Shown: in pieces, positions 26,011 through 39,500 of the stretch
Layout: every line of letters begins with the position of its first letter
Numbering within the stretch: position 1 is the stretch's first letter
Translations under genes and position numbers: made by a program
NCBI GenBank assembly: GCA_963681505.1
Contig: OY811978.1
Location: 6,122,586-6,186,585 of the forward strand
Direction: 5' to 3'
From: Eunapius fragilis
Taxonomy: Eukaryota; Porifera; Demospongiae; Spongillida; Spongillidae
Length of the DNA stretch: 64,000 nucleotides
Notes under the pieces: generated by a model
Told to the model about the DNA's origin: nothing
The model's database searches: none
What the model saw: only the letters and a program-made list of their open reading frames with translations

Positions 26011-26159
26011 AAGTCCCTGCAGAAGTTTTCGAACTTTTCGCCATTAAATGCTTAAGTTGGAGAGCAAGCCCAGTAGTGGACTATCATGACTTGTAAATAG
26101 ATGTAAGTGATCTCGTGACTCATGAGTTGAATTAAATGTTCAACGGTAGTATAAATCTA

Positions 26160-27140
26160 GCATTCCGTTTTGTATGGCACTTTTCATTTTAATTTTACGA
26201 GTCTTCGTTGATCCATTATTCCCATTTACCCTTACAACGCCATCCATTTTGGTAAAAAATATGTTACATCATGTTGTTCACTGTTAACATAATATTATTA
26301 TCCACCTTAATTAACACAATTAATATGACATTAACTATAAACACCGTTGGATCTAAGCCATGATAAAACATGTCGCGGTCATTGGCAGTTGCTAATATCA
26401 ATATCAATACTCATGCATTTATCATTCATCAATAGTGAACATTATGATTAATTGTGCTCAGCAATCGTTGTGCTCTCACAGATCTAGTTACTGATCTATT
26501 TTTAAAAATGAAATCCCTATCGAGCAGCGATAATAAAGCTAACAAAATTTATAGCACTTGGTCTATTTCGACCAATAATGATGATCTCTTTGATCAAACA
26601 TGAAAATTAACTTTTTTAGAAGTTCAGAAAAGAACTGTTCAAATGGATTCCATTTCATTATGCTTTATCATATGAAATCGTGTCGATTAATTATGTACAA
26701 ATCGTAGGACATATTCAATGATATCGCTTAAATTGATCGTTGATAGTCATTAAAGGCTTATCCTAATATGGATAGCTGAGGTTGTCCATCGTACATATTA
26801 GACTTAAACGCTTCAAGGCGCAGTGACAAGCATCGCATCCATGTGAAACGTGCGCTTCCTACAGTAGTCAACAGGGATCACTCAATAGCATATGCATTCA
26901 AAAATTAATATCAAATCATTAGCAGCAACAGTGATCTCATTATGCTAATGACAAAAGGGAGATCCTGTCACATGTACAGTCTATTGAACTTCATATAAGA
27001 ATTCTCTCTACCAAGCAATTCTTACGCATTCATTGTCGCGTATTGTTACGTAATAATCACGATAATCACTGGCGGTGTAATCTTAATTAGCCGAAAGGTT
27101 TAATTGCTCTCTGAAGTATTAGAAGTAGTAGGGGACTTAA
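26160..27140. other. Second AT-rich ORF-free stretch
   Basis: The sequence resembles 18851-22160 in style (dense ATGAT/ATCAT/GATC). Its right edge (GGTTTAATTGCTC... near 27097) resembles sequence near 22812, which shares GGTTTAATTGCTC, GTAG and TATATTGTGTT in the same order. The two stretches may belong to one repeat family. Confidence 0.35.
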
Positions 27141-29440
27141 TTATATTGTGTTGTGTAGCAATTAAAAAGAAAAATTATGAGGATTAATAAAGATTACGCA
27201 TGATATAAATTTTTTTATAGCCTCAACTGTTTATCTGTGGAGAATTTCTGTTGAGTGACAATCAAACTACAGTGACGTCACCACCTTGATGTCTACTTCG
27301 GAAGCCGACGACTAGAACCCTGTGGCGGATTATATGGGGGGGGGGTTACCAATGGAGGGACGTACATTAGGCAGCTAGGAGACGTGAGGGAGCGCTGTAA
27401 GCTCTCCCACCGTGGTCTGGTACTCCGGCCCAGAGGCTTTGCAAATTATCATTACTGCTTTTCAGAATCATATATCGAATATTAATACTTTTTATTACCT
27501 GGATCGAAAGACTCGCCTATTGGCAGCAACGCGGAACTGAAACAATGCACAACAACGGGAAACAATTGGAACTGGGAACCGAAGAACAAGCTACTAAAAT
27601 TTCAGCGGAAATCAATTCAATCGCCGTGTTAATAAAACTTAAATTTTGGCGTTATTAAATTACTAAACCCTATCCTAGGATAGAGGGTATGAGATGGGGG
27701 ATCCGCCCCTGGTCAACCGGTGATATGCTGCCGCACAGTCCGGATTAGTTGATATACAACGATGGGGAGGAAATCCGATGGACCCCGGACCTTGAACACG
27801 GTATCTCGAGCTTGTTAGCTCTCGTCGTAACCCACTAAGCCTGACATCACTAGCTTGAAATGGGTATACTTCAACAACTGTACCTTTAAATTTAAAAGAT
27901 TAAAAATATAAAATAACAGTTGAGATCGCCCTAGTTACCCACTTGAGACCTTTCTGCTTGATCACCAAGTTTTGTACGCAAATATTAGCTCAATTGGAAC
28001 TAACAAGCAGCAGCAATACCGCGATAAATTTATGGTCTTTTGCCGATATCTTCTATATCGTGATATTCGTGATTATTAGTAAACAATTGCAATTGCTAGA
28101 CGACATGTTCAGTTCAGCGATCCCCGTTCATTCTATCGCCGGAAGTAATTGAAGCATGTGACCTTTTAATCCAGGAACTGCATAATCAGTTTGAGCAATG
28201 GGCTGTAATGGATCTAATTGTCACCTTAGAGTCATTATTGCTGAAGTCTGCAAATTGAGATGAATGCATACAGGAGCTTTTCTATTTCTATTTTTACTGT
28301 AGAGAAGTAGAGAAGCTTGAAAAGCAATAAGGAATTCTTTTTGATGTCATTCATGTGGAGCTGCCAGAAGTTAAAAGTTACCAGTGTCATGTCAATTCGT
28401 GATGCCTCAGCCATACATGCACACAGAAATTTGCTTTCTGAGGTACATAAGTTACTACGATTGCATGTTCTCCAGCAGGTGCATTTTGATGAGCATTAAA
28501 GAGTCTGGGAAGGAAATCCTGAACTGCTCCATGAACAAGTCTGTAATAATACTTGCCACACCAGTAGGGGGTGTCAGCTGTAAGTCGCCAAGAAATAAGT
28601 ATGGTGTATAAAACAAGTTGGAACTGTTAATCAATGTTTACGGAGCACACTGGATGACCTGGTCTCCACATCAGTATCTGAAGATGGCTTATCTTCACAC
28701 TCCTGAGTGCTTTACTCACCCACCCATACATTACTAGTACTTACAGTGGCACTGCACCGCACAATACTGCATATATTATATGTGTTGTTTCAGGGGACTG
28801 TCCATGATGTTAGCATGGACACTTCTCTCAGTTATAGATACTTGTAACAGTACACTATTCATTCTGTACAGACTGATGCCTGGCAATACAGTTTTCAGGG
28901 GTTAGTGTGTAGCACAAGGGACATAATTTGGTCCAGTATAGGTTGCTCGAGTGGTTCCATCATCGCTTTTCTGTCCAGCGATTACGAGGGATTATATAAT
29001 ATATCGGGAGGAATGAAGCTCAAGACATGAATCCATTACCAGACGCAAGAATTTCAATTAGCGAATGAAGGGGGCCCTATCAGCAGCATGCCCCGCAATG
29101 CCTCCCCCTTCCCCCCACTCTCCCTCCACAACCGTCCCAACTATAAAGAAAGCAGTCTCGCTCTGGCCTTCCACGTCAAATCGCAGACGGTCGCATCGAA
29201 CATTTAGATGGCCAGCTGAGAAAAGGGAAACTAGTTCGTTTTCTTTCCTTCCACACCTTGAGAACCGCTCGACCATCACATGCCCTAATTAGAAGCGGCA
29301 TGGCACGCAGGCAAACCGCGCCAAGTACGCCTACGATGACTCAGAACATGCTGTTGTACACTCAATAATGCTCAATGGCTAACTGATCTGTACATCATAT
29401 ATAAATAACACTAACTCGAGATATATAATTAGCGCATATA
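27141..29440. other. Unassigned gene-poor region
   Basis: Short ORFs only, none with recognisable domains. A short G run occurs near 27337. No repeat was identified. Confidence 0.3.
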
Positions 29441-29519
29441 ACTCAAATCTGATTGCATGGTTCCGCCAACATTCCGGCGGAGCTGGACATGAATTCGACT
29501 ATTCACGTAGCAGGAATGT

Positions 29520-29800
29520 AATTCTCACAGCGGTCTGGGGACGAGACTACTTCCACATTAGAGGGACCAGGACAAACCATGTAATCCACTCGCAGCGAGT
29601 CTGGGGACGAGAGATGTCCACAATAGAGGGGCACCACTGATCAGTAGAAATATGGGGGACGTTATATGACAAACCATGTAATCCATTCGCAGCGGGTCTG
29701 GCGACGAGACTACTTGAGTAGGTGTCCACATTAGAGGGGTACCACTGATCTATAGAGATAGGCTATGATAACTGGGACGTTTTATAACAAACCAGGTTTG
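29520..29800 (+). repeat. Diverged direct repeats with CTGGGGACGAGA core
   Basis: Three units carry GTCTGG(G/C)GACGAGA at about 29532, 29600 and 29696. They are interleaved with repeated ACAAACCATGTAATCCA(C/T)TCGCAGCG and TCCACATTAGAGGG segments. The core recurs in inverted orientation at 62277 and 63227, linking this to repeats at the other end of the window. Confidence 0.6.
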
Positions 29801-30040
29801 TGCTATTTTAAATGAAACCAGAATAAAATTGCATCAATTTCCCAGCATGTCCTTCATATTTGCAGCACTTATTTTATTCTATTTTGGCATACTATGAGTC
29901 CTTTATACGCGCCATAAAATAGCTGCTATCCTTCAGGGTTAAAAATACAGAAAACTGACCAAAGGAGCGTCTCTCCAGCGTCAAATTTGGAACGTACCCT
30001 AATGATTCCTGTTGCTATCGGGATCTTGATTTAACTTATA

Positions 30041-30175
30041 ATCAAGATATTGATTATCAAAGTCAGAGCATATATTTTAGAAGTGGTTCCATGCATTGAA
30101 TGGCGCCTCTTCTAAAATAATGAATGGTGCAAAACGAACGGGAAAATTGATTTAATCATCAATATCTTGATTAAG
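30041..30175. repeat. Small inverted repeat
   Basis: ATCAAGATATTGAT near 30042 is the exact complement of ATCAATATCTTGAT near 30159. Inside these, TTTTAGAAG and CTTCTAAAA also pair. This is MITE-like in form, without coding capacity. Confidence 0.45.
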
Positions 30176-30532
30176 GAATGTACTGTAAATAACTTGATTA
30201 ATGAGTTTTTGCATTTAACTGAAACCTGCTACACTACCCACCTTTTGAAATTAAGCAATAGCTATGGGTGTTACGAGACTTTCTGTAATATGGTTTATAG
30301 ATGTTTTATGACAAAACCAGGCTTAAGCTTGTGTTATTAATCTAAGAGCATGATAGTTTACTCAGCCATTAGATCAATGATATCACGAATGAGATTTTTA
30401 ATTCCTATCAATAGCCACTATGTACTACATATGTGCATGAATGTTTATCATATCATTAATAAAACCATCCCACAAAGTGTAATGCTATATACATTACAAA
30501 ACAAATAAAAGTTACAACACAACACAATCATA

Positions 30533-33500
30533 CTATGGTCGGATGATACATCCACTAACAATTTCAGGAGGTTGTTTTTCAACGTCTGCCATCTCTATTT
30601 TATCAGCCTTCAACGAAGATATAATATCCTTCAAAGGTTCACCAACCAACTGTGCATCAATGTGCATATTTAATTCTACCTTAGCCTTACTCAGCAGCAA
30701 AGCCTGTGGCAAGTGATGAAAAACTGCATAAGATGAAGTTAACACTAAATGCTCAAATGCAGCATCAGGAAAAATGGCTTCAAGGCACTGCACAATAAAT
30801 GGCAGGAAATCAGAAAGAATTCCAGAGGCAAAGTAGACAAATGCTTCAGATTCATTTGAAGTGAATGCTTCATGGTCTAACCTGTAGTTTAGGAATAGAA
30901 CGAAGCAATGAACATGCGAGTTAAGAAACAAAAAGAGCACAAATTATACCTATAGTATTCTTTGATATCATGAATTATACTTTCAAATAGTCGTTTCACT
31001 TCCAAGTACATGTCTGGACCCAGGGCAAGTGGTGCACATTGACGTAACTGATTAAGTGCAGTGACAAAAGCATTTGTCAAGGTAGCCAAGGGAGGAATAT
31101 CCAAAATCATTTGTGGTGGTGTCAGAGTAGTATTTGTATACACGTGTAGGGGTTGAGTTAGAGATTTTGATACATTAAGAAAGCCAAAACTTTTGGTTGA
31201 ATCATGGAAGCTGAAATAAATAACATAATAATGCGGTACATGTACACTGTATTAGAATAACTTACTCGTGCTTTGCTCTTCTAAGCATTTGTTTAAATAA
31301 ACTGGCAATTGTAGTACAAAATATAGGAATCATCAATGCTCTGAAGTCCACACCAATTCGACTAAACGATAGCCCAAAGAACATACATTGTCCTAGTAGA
31401 GAATCCACACGACTGCCTACTCCTCGCTTCAAATCATCCTCAAGAATTTGAATAAACTCAAATACCTAAAAACATTCCCAGCTTTATAAACACCAGACTT
31501 GAACAAAAATAATAGGTCTTGCAATGGTGTAGTTGCAAACAAAATGCATTAATGAGGGTGGGCATTAAAATTTAAATGTTGGACACTTGCAGATTAAAAC
31601 TCCAACCTTACAAAATTGAGGCACAATGTTTATATAATATAAAAAGTGAGCATCAATGACAACGCATAAGAGTATAATGACCTGTGAGGTTTTTCTGGCA
31701 ATGTAATACAAACTGGGTACCCCTTCACATTTTATTCCACTGCTTGGTAACCACTATGCATTAGATTTTGGTACGATAATTATGAAAGTAACATGAATAA
31801 TTTACAAATTGCACTCCAAATATATTTACTGATAATTTCAGCACTGCTGAGTCCTTTGTTCTACTAATTTCATAACCTTTTTGTTATCTACCCCAAGAAA
31901 TATACAAAATCTCTGTACATGTATACAATCTTAGTTATTCAGTTTATGAAATATATCTGCTTGAATAATTTGGGGTTTGGACTACATGGAGGAGTATTGC
32001 ATTTACCTTGTTATGGTTATGCTAGGGAATCATACATGTAATGAAGGGTACAATGTGGGTCTACTCATTAGTAATGCAATTTGTTACATACATGTAAGTC
32101 ACATGGTGTTATGAATATTTAATTTTGTTGGGGTGGTAGCTGTTAATGCCAATAAGGGTTCAAGCTTGTAAGTATTTTGGGAAACAAATACACTGGGTTG
32201 GGATACACTATTTAAAAGCTGGCAGCCATTTTGTGTCCTCCCCTTAAAGTTGTTATGATCAAGTGGGTTTACACAGTATTTTTACATGTAAATGCGGATG
32301 TTATTACAGACAATCCACAAAATTTAAGCTTGATATTAATTTTGGTTACCGGCTATTTAGAAATAAGTAACTTATTTTGAAAAGCAGGACAAGAGATTTT
32401 CCTACACATACAATTCTTCTTGGTGCTTAGTTCCAATCGTAATAGTATGCTCAACACTCGATCATAAGGTCTATTGTCTTGAATGTACAGCAAAAAAAGC
32501 TTTTTGCCGTTCCTCTTTCAAGGTGCTCGTAAAACAAGCCATGCTAGTGTTTCCGCACGGTTCCAAATGCGCATGCGTGCATGAATTAAAAGATGGAGGA
32601 TGCAAAAATTCAAGGCATTGCACTTGGTTAAATACGTTACTTATCCAAATGCTATCAAGCTGGCATATCTTAAACAATAAGGTGGATCTTAACAAATTTT
32701 TTTCCAAAAAATAAAGTTATGGGTACAACCACCTTAATTAAGCGTGTTGGTAATTTCACCACATCTAGTCGGAGTGTTCCCACCCCAACCCCCGTTCCCC
32801 CTATATATATTGTTGCTGCGAAGTGTAACGAAGGTGAACATTGCTAAAACAATTAAGGTTGTACACTGTAGCCCCTTTTAATGCTCTGGGAAGATTTTTC
32901 TTGCAATGCTGGCATTTGGATAGGACAGCTTAATTTCCACATCCACGGCTTGCAGTTAGTTAAAAACTGACAGGTCTACATGTAAGGCTCAAGCAAGTAA
33001 GCTGAATTTAATTAGTGGGTTGGAAACAAAAGGAAACCATTTGTAGCATGAAGTGTTACAACAAAATATATATTTTAAATGCACATACATGTACCATTAG
33101 GTTTCCACCCCACATCTTCCTAACATTTGCACCTAATGGTAAGCATTGAAACATTTTTGGTGATAAGGTAAGAATAGTTGCCACCCCTGGTGACTACTAC
33201 CTACAGACGTAAATTGTGATTGGAGTGTTCTCCACCACCTGCCGCCCCCCCTCCTCCCCCCCCCCCCCCCCACCACCCACCCTTGAGAAAAAAATAGTGA
33301 GCCAGGGTTATTCCATGCTAACTACACACATGTTCCTGCACAACTGTCTCAGACGTCATCCAAACTAACTTTTTATGGGTAGGGGGGGGGGGGCATGGAC
33401 ATTAATTACTATTGTGAAGATACTGTAGGATATCTTTGTGAGCTTTTTCTCCCACGCTCAGCACGTGATGGATTGTGTTTAGTGTATCCTTCAATTGTCA

Positions 33501-36500
33501 TAAATAAATTTAGCGGAAGCCACATCATGAATGATGTTTAAAATTATTGAATGTCTATGGGTAAGTAATTTCGGCATATTGTCATCTGTATAATTAGAAC
33601 ACAGCTGATCTGCTACATTGCATATCAAATTTATCGTGAATATAATAACTTGATTATTTCACCCTGCCTCCAACTGAAACCACATGGGTTTTCAAAACAT
33701 CTTTGAAGCATAACTCACCAACCAAGAGGTGCTAAACACAGACTGAGTTATATGACTGCTACATGAACACCATAATTTTGATTCTCTCATGCAGTATTAT
33801 CCTGATATGAAAGTGATTATGGCTGGCCAAAAAAGTTTAATAGCGTTAATGAAATATAACTCCTGAAATATTTAATTTTTAGTCCTAACTCTCTTCTCGC
33901 AGAGGTACATGTATACTAGCCATCACATCAATGCTGTCATGCTATTGGAACCTGCAAAAGCAGGTTCCATATAGAATTGTGAAGTCATTTTTTAAAACGT
34001 GACTCGCATCTAAAGGAAGGGCTCTGCCAGCAATGTAAAGTGCATCAGTATCAAAACTGTCCGATTTACTAAACGAATGCAATGCGAGACATGATGCACT
34101 GCCATAGGGATCTTAGAACTACAAGTACCAAGAATGTATGTTGTTATATTTTAGCATTCATAAATATGGTGGACTAGTAAGGGGATAGAAGGAATGTACC
34201 TGTAGGTGCAAATGTATATGTAGGTGCATATAGTGTCACTATGTAAAACTACATGCAAGGCCTTAGCGTACCTTGTTGACACCTGGTGTGCATGCTTGTG
34301 AGAAGTAAATTACAATAAAAACATTTATTCTTAACTTTTAGCAGCCTTCAAAAACACGGTTGTAAATAGTGGAACATCGATATGATGCTAAATATACTCC
34401 CCCAAGATAAGAAGAACTATGACTCAATTTATTATTATTATTCAAGAGCTACAATTCAATTCACTGCTTAGTACCAGCTCAATGGCAGACAGGGCCAAGT
34501 TATTATCCACCTCTTCCCCTCATGCTTTAGCGTGCATCTCTGTAGTTCCATCAAAGTAATTAAATGTTTTTTTGGGCCTAAGTCACTTTCATATCAGATC
34601 ACAAATAGATGAGAATTTGCATAAAAATCAAAACCATAGCATCCAACTCCAAGTTATCTTGCAGTGAGATGATCCAACTGTATCTAAGGTGGCAATTTAG
34701 TATAGTGGAGAAGGGAAATATCTGTGGAACTAAACCCCATTACAATAACTACACACTGTATGCTTATATACATGTATACATTCCCATACATTTGATGGGA
34801 ATCATTGGCGGGAATCGAGCAGGAAAATGTGCATGCACTTGCAGATAGAGTAAAAATTAACGAATATGACAAATCAATAGCGACAGGATTCTTATGCATG
34901 TAAACCGCTTTTAAAGTATTCCTGCAGAAGGATATTTAATCTTTTAACCCCCAAGGTAATGCCCTTTGTATGTACCATACAGAGAGGACCAATAAAATAT
35001 GCCATAGAGAAATGGTGTGGCAGGATGTGCAGCAAATAGTGTTAATCATTCAAAGTTATAGCAATTCAAATAGAGAATGTTTTATTATATATAACAATAT
35101 GACATTTCATGTGAATTGTCCCACATACATTTTTACATGTATATTAATATTAGCACCAAAATGGTTAATAGTTTTGTGTTTTCTTCATATCCTGAACTCA
35201 TTAAAAATACATTTTTATTATTTTGCTACAATATACCAAATACATTCATGCTAATGATAATTGCAAAGTGGTAAACAGCACTGAGCCCTGCCAAGTGCAT
35301 GAAGATCTAATCTATTAACATATTGAGCCAATGAACTTGATAGGATATTCAAGAGCATCCCAAATTACTACTGCAAGTACACAATCTTTGCAATTGTATG
35401 TTGAGGTACAAGTACATGTACAACTGTAAGAGCACTGTAATGTTGTTTAGGGAGTTAGCTGACCCGCTTCCCCCTAAATCTGTTATGATGCCATTAATAA
35501 CCTAGTTCCTCCAGGCAGCACAATATCATGCTTTTGCAGCTCTCTGACCAGTGGTCTTTAAAGTGGCACAAATAATTACATGTACACCAATAATGAGACC
35601 TTTTGCAACATTAATTAAAATTTATCTATTAAGACTGCTTGTAACACAACAAATAAAGAGACGATGACTGAAAACTGGTGTGGCAACACCTAAAGCTATG
35701 GTAGTGCCATTGGCACGGCCTTTTATTGCACATGTATGTTTAACACGTGCTACAAGAATGTTAAAGTTAAACCGCTTTTCAACACCAATCCATCTATGAT
35801 TATATGTAGGTAATGACAATACATTGGAAGAAAAAAAACAAAACATACCTTTTCATTTACCCAACTATAGAATAAAACTGCATCAGCACCTGTTCCAGCA
35901 CTGTTACTTGAAGAAGTGATCAAATCATCATCTGGAAAAACTGCTCGATACTGAGTAATGATGTCAAATAGATTAACTCGATATGATTCAATAACTTTGC
36001 TGATGTGATTGTACACTAGAGAAGTAGAATTAAAATTAATAACATTCTCACATATCTACGATGGCCCAGTAGGTCGCCGTCATGACTGATGAGTTTCGAG
36101 CAGTTATTTCATTGTGCTCAAGATATTTCACATACATGTACATGCACCCCTGCTTTGCTCAGAGCAATTACACTATTAGTGTTTCGACCGTAAAAAAAAT
36201 CACGTGATTTTTGCTACACCTCAAATACAATTAGCTAAATTCATGTCGAATTAATCTATTCGCGATTAGGCTCGACTGAGTAGGCCAGGCCCTATTACTC
36301 ATGCAGAAATAAGGGATGTCATAGGATGGATACAAAATATTACATCATGTGATGGAGAGTTTTTTAAGCTAGCCACAACGATCAACCCTTTCCCCTGCTA
36401 TAATCAACCTGTATATAAATACATGAAACTTTAAACACACCTACAAAAAGGTTTGGACAAAAGGCAAATAAGCGAGTATTTCTGTGATTGCTTTGTTTTG

Positions 36501-39500
36501 TTTCTTATAAGGCTTGCCGAGTTGATTAGGATGAAAACCTCTACAGTCCTACCAATGAGTGCCTTTCTTTTGCCATATGACAACCTGAAACACACATGAC
36601 ATAATATATTTATTGTATCCCACAGTTTCTGTGAGTTACAGAGATAATTCCGTTTGAGCCTAAATGCCAACAACATCACCATAATGGTGATTGAAGTATA
36701 GGTGAAAATCACATGATTGCTATCAGTCAAAACGTTAATAAACAGAGGTAGTGTCCTGAGGACAACACAAAAAAAACTTGAAGCTCATCAGTTGAGAGCG
36801 CAACCTACTGGACCACCGTATGTATTACTATTGAAACACATACCTGAACATGTACATGTAACTCACAAGAACCCAAATATTGGAATGGTTTTGCGCAATA
36901 GACAGAGTAAGTATATTTTTTCCAACTCTATCCAATATTTAGGGTTCCTATAAAAGTTCATGTACATGTACATATACATGTACTAGTACCAGTCACCCAC
37001 CATCATCATTTGGAATTGCTGCCAACACACTCTGCAACCAATAGTCTCGAGCCTGTATTGAATGAGAGCAAATAGCAATAAATAACAACATCAAAGGTTA
37101 GAGAATGCACTATTCAGCTTTCAGTTATGATTTTTTTTCTCCCCATAAAATATTTGACCCACAAAACCAAATACATAAACACGTAAATACATGTAGTTCA
37201 CTGCCTCCCATACATTGAACTGCTTACATTTTGATTATGCCACCACACAGTGGTTTAAAAGCATAGCGGACCAGGACATATACAACTATGACCAACTCGG
37301 ATTTATAATGAGTTGATACAAATTAATGTAAGTTATTATTTAAAGTGGATAAAATTAAGTCTGATTAATCAAGTTTAACACACTGATATAAAAATCCATC
37401 ATCGTAATTTTAATGGCACATTTATATTACACTAAATAGGTACTAAATACTGTAGGAATTAATTATCCCAGAATAGTTAATTAAAATCAAGGCAATACAA
37501 TCAAGATTCTTTATTTAAAGAATTACATAACTAACATAATTTATAATCACAAATGCCAGTGAGGATGTGTGTGTGTGTGCAAGCTAGTTAGGATGTACCA
37601 GTCTTAGTTCAGAAAGATAGATGCTAATAGGTCATCCTCAAATGAAAAGCAACTGCTTGGTTCAGCCTAGACATGAAAGAACATTATGCTTTTCTCCGCA
37701 GAATGAACATTTCACAATTCGATGGTGGCACCTTATAATAGGATCTGATTTTATCCAAAGCCTTGTCAAAACATCAGATAGATTACACTGTAGCTGCCTG
37801 TGTAGTTTTCCTTGCCTAGCTCTCTCTCTGTACTTCCAAATGTTTTTGTTATTATGCTCTAGAAGCTCTTCAGAATATTTGACACCAAGGCCCGTTGATT
37901 CGTTGGCATCAATCAGTGCAGCTGAATGTGCCAGTATTTGATGCATTGATGGAGTAAATTTGAAGGTGGGCCAGTGCGTAACTATCGAAAGGGACAAAGC
38001 TTCTCCAGCACTTCAATGTTAACATTTCTCCTTGAAGAAACAGCTTTTAGAATTACAGATAAATTTGTAACAAACTCACCAAACACATCTCTATCACATC
38101 TTCCATCCCTTCTAGTTTTTTCAGGAATGCATTCAACTAGAACCTTACATTGTACAGGATCAAAAAGAAAATTATGAGCTATATTACCTGTGTTGTTGTA
38201 CCTCCAGCTCCTACTGGATCAGGTTTGTCTACCACCATTCCGGTCTTTGAGTTGATGTAGTCTTGGACTTTCCTCTTTGCAACATCTACTCGTTCTTTTT
38301 GCTTGCTAGTCTGTTTCCATGCAGTTACACCACCTTTCAACTTATAGACTATCTTTTAAAAACAATAATCGAGCCCCCCTCAGCAATGCATGGAGTATGG
38401 GAAATGTGTTAATGCTGAGAGTCACTATAATCTCACACGTTCACTATAATCTCCTCTATTACTTGGAACTTCCCCATCCCACTTCCAAATCATCATAAAG
38501 GCTATGTAGAGTTTCAATTTCTACATTCCCTATTTCAAAAGCTTCCCCAATCTTGTCTTCTTGAACAGCATCATCATCAGTGTATGCAAACAACATACAA
38601 AATGCACCACCTCTTCCCACCATTCACTGTACCATGAAACTCTAACATCAAGAGAAACTCTCTTTCTGCATCAAGAAATCTGATCCCACTGGTCTCCAAC
38701 TCTTTCATTTCTACGTCTACAGGTGAGGACAATCTTATTGGGCAGATCTTTGTCTTCTTTGCCTAGTACCAAGAGAATTGGTTGCACTGCATCAGGACTG
38801 CTTGGACAAGACTCTTTCCATACTACAACATACCTACTGTTGCTGGCACTTGTGCTAGGTAAACTTGGATCAGCATTCGATATTTGGTCATCCTTATAAA
38901 CTTCCAAAGCCACCACATCCACATGATCATATTATGTGTTTGCACATTCCCCTTCTGGTCATGCCTTCCTGACCCATCTAAACCTTCCTACACTTTCATG
39001 GTGTATTTGCCAGATTCTAAACCAATTTGCTTTATCAGTCTCTGGAAGTGCAGCTGTACTGACTCTTTGACTCTCAGTGATACACCAGACAGAGGATCAG
39101 TGAGATACAATATCTCTGGCATGATTTATGCTGCATAAGCCTATAGTGGGCAGGTAAGTCTATTTTGGTCTTCAACTCCTGCCTAAGACTAATATACCCT
39201 GTCCGACCAAGCTTGTAACTAGATAACATAAATAGAGCTTCATCTAAACTTATGTCTCTGCTAACCAGGAACAACTTAGGATCTACTGTAGCTACAGACC
39301 TGTCATGTATGCAATTCTCCCTATGAAGCATGTATCCTAACAATTGAGCAGTTGTTATTTTTGGCACTTCTGCTTACTCCTTCAATACAGTAAATATAGC
39401 GTCTGTTCTTCTTTTGGAATGACGAGGGCTCTGCATCAAGTGGAGTAATTGTGCTGGACTTGCATCATCTTGTACTTTTTCAATCTCTTCCACTTCATCT

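Noticed and set aside
29058-29292. Opposed 73-75-codon frames
   Set aside because: Overlapping frames on both strands with no motif; coding not supported.
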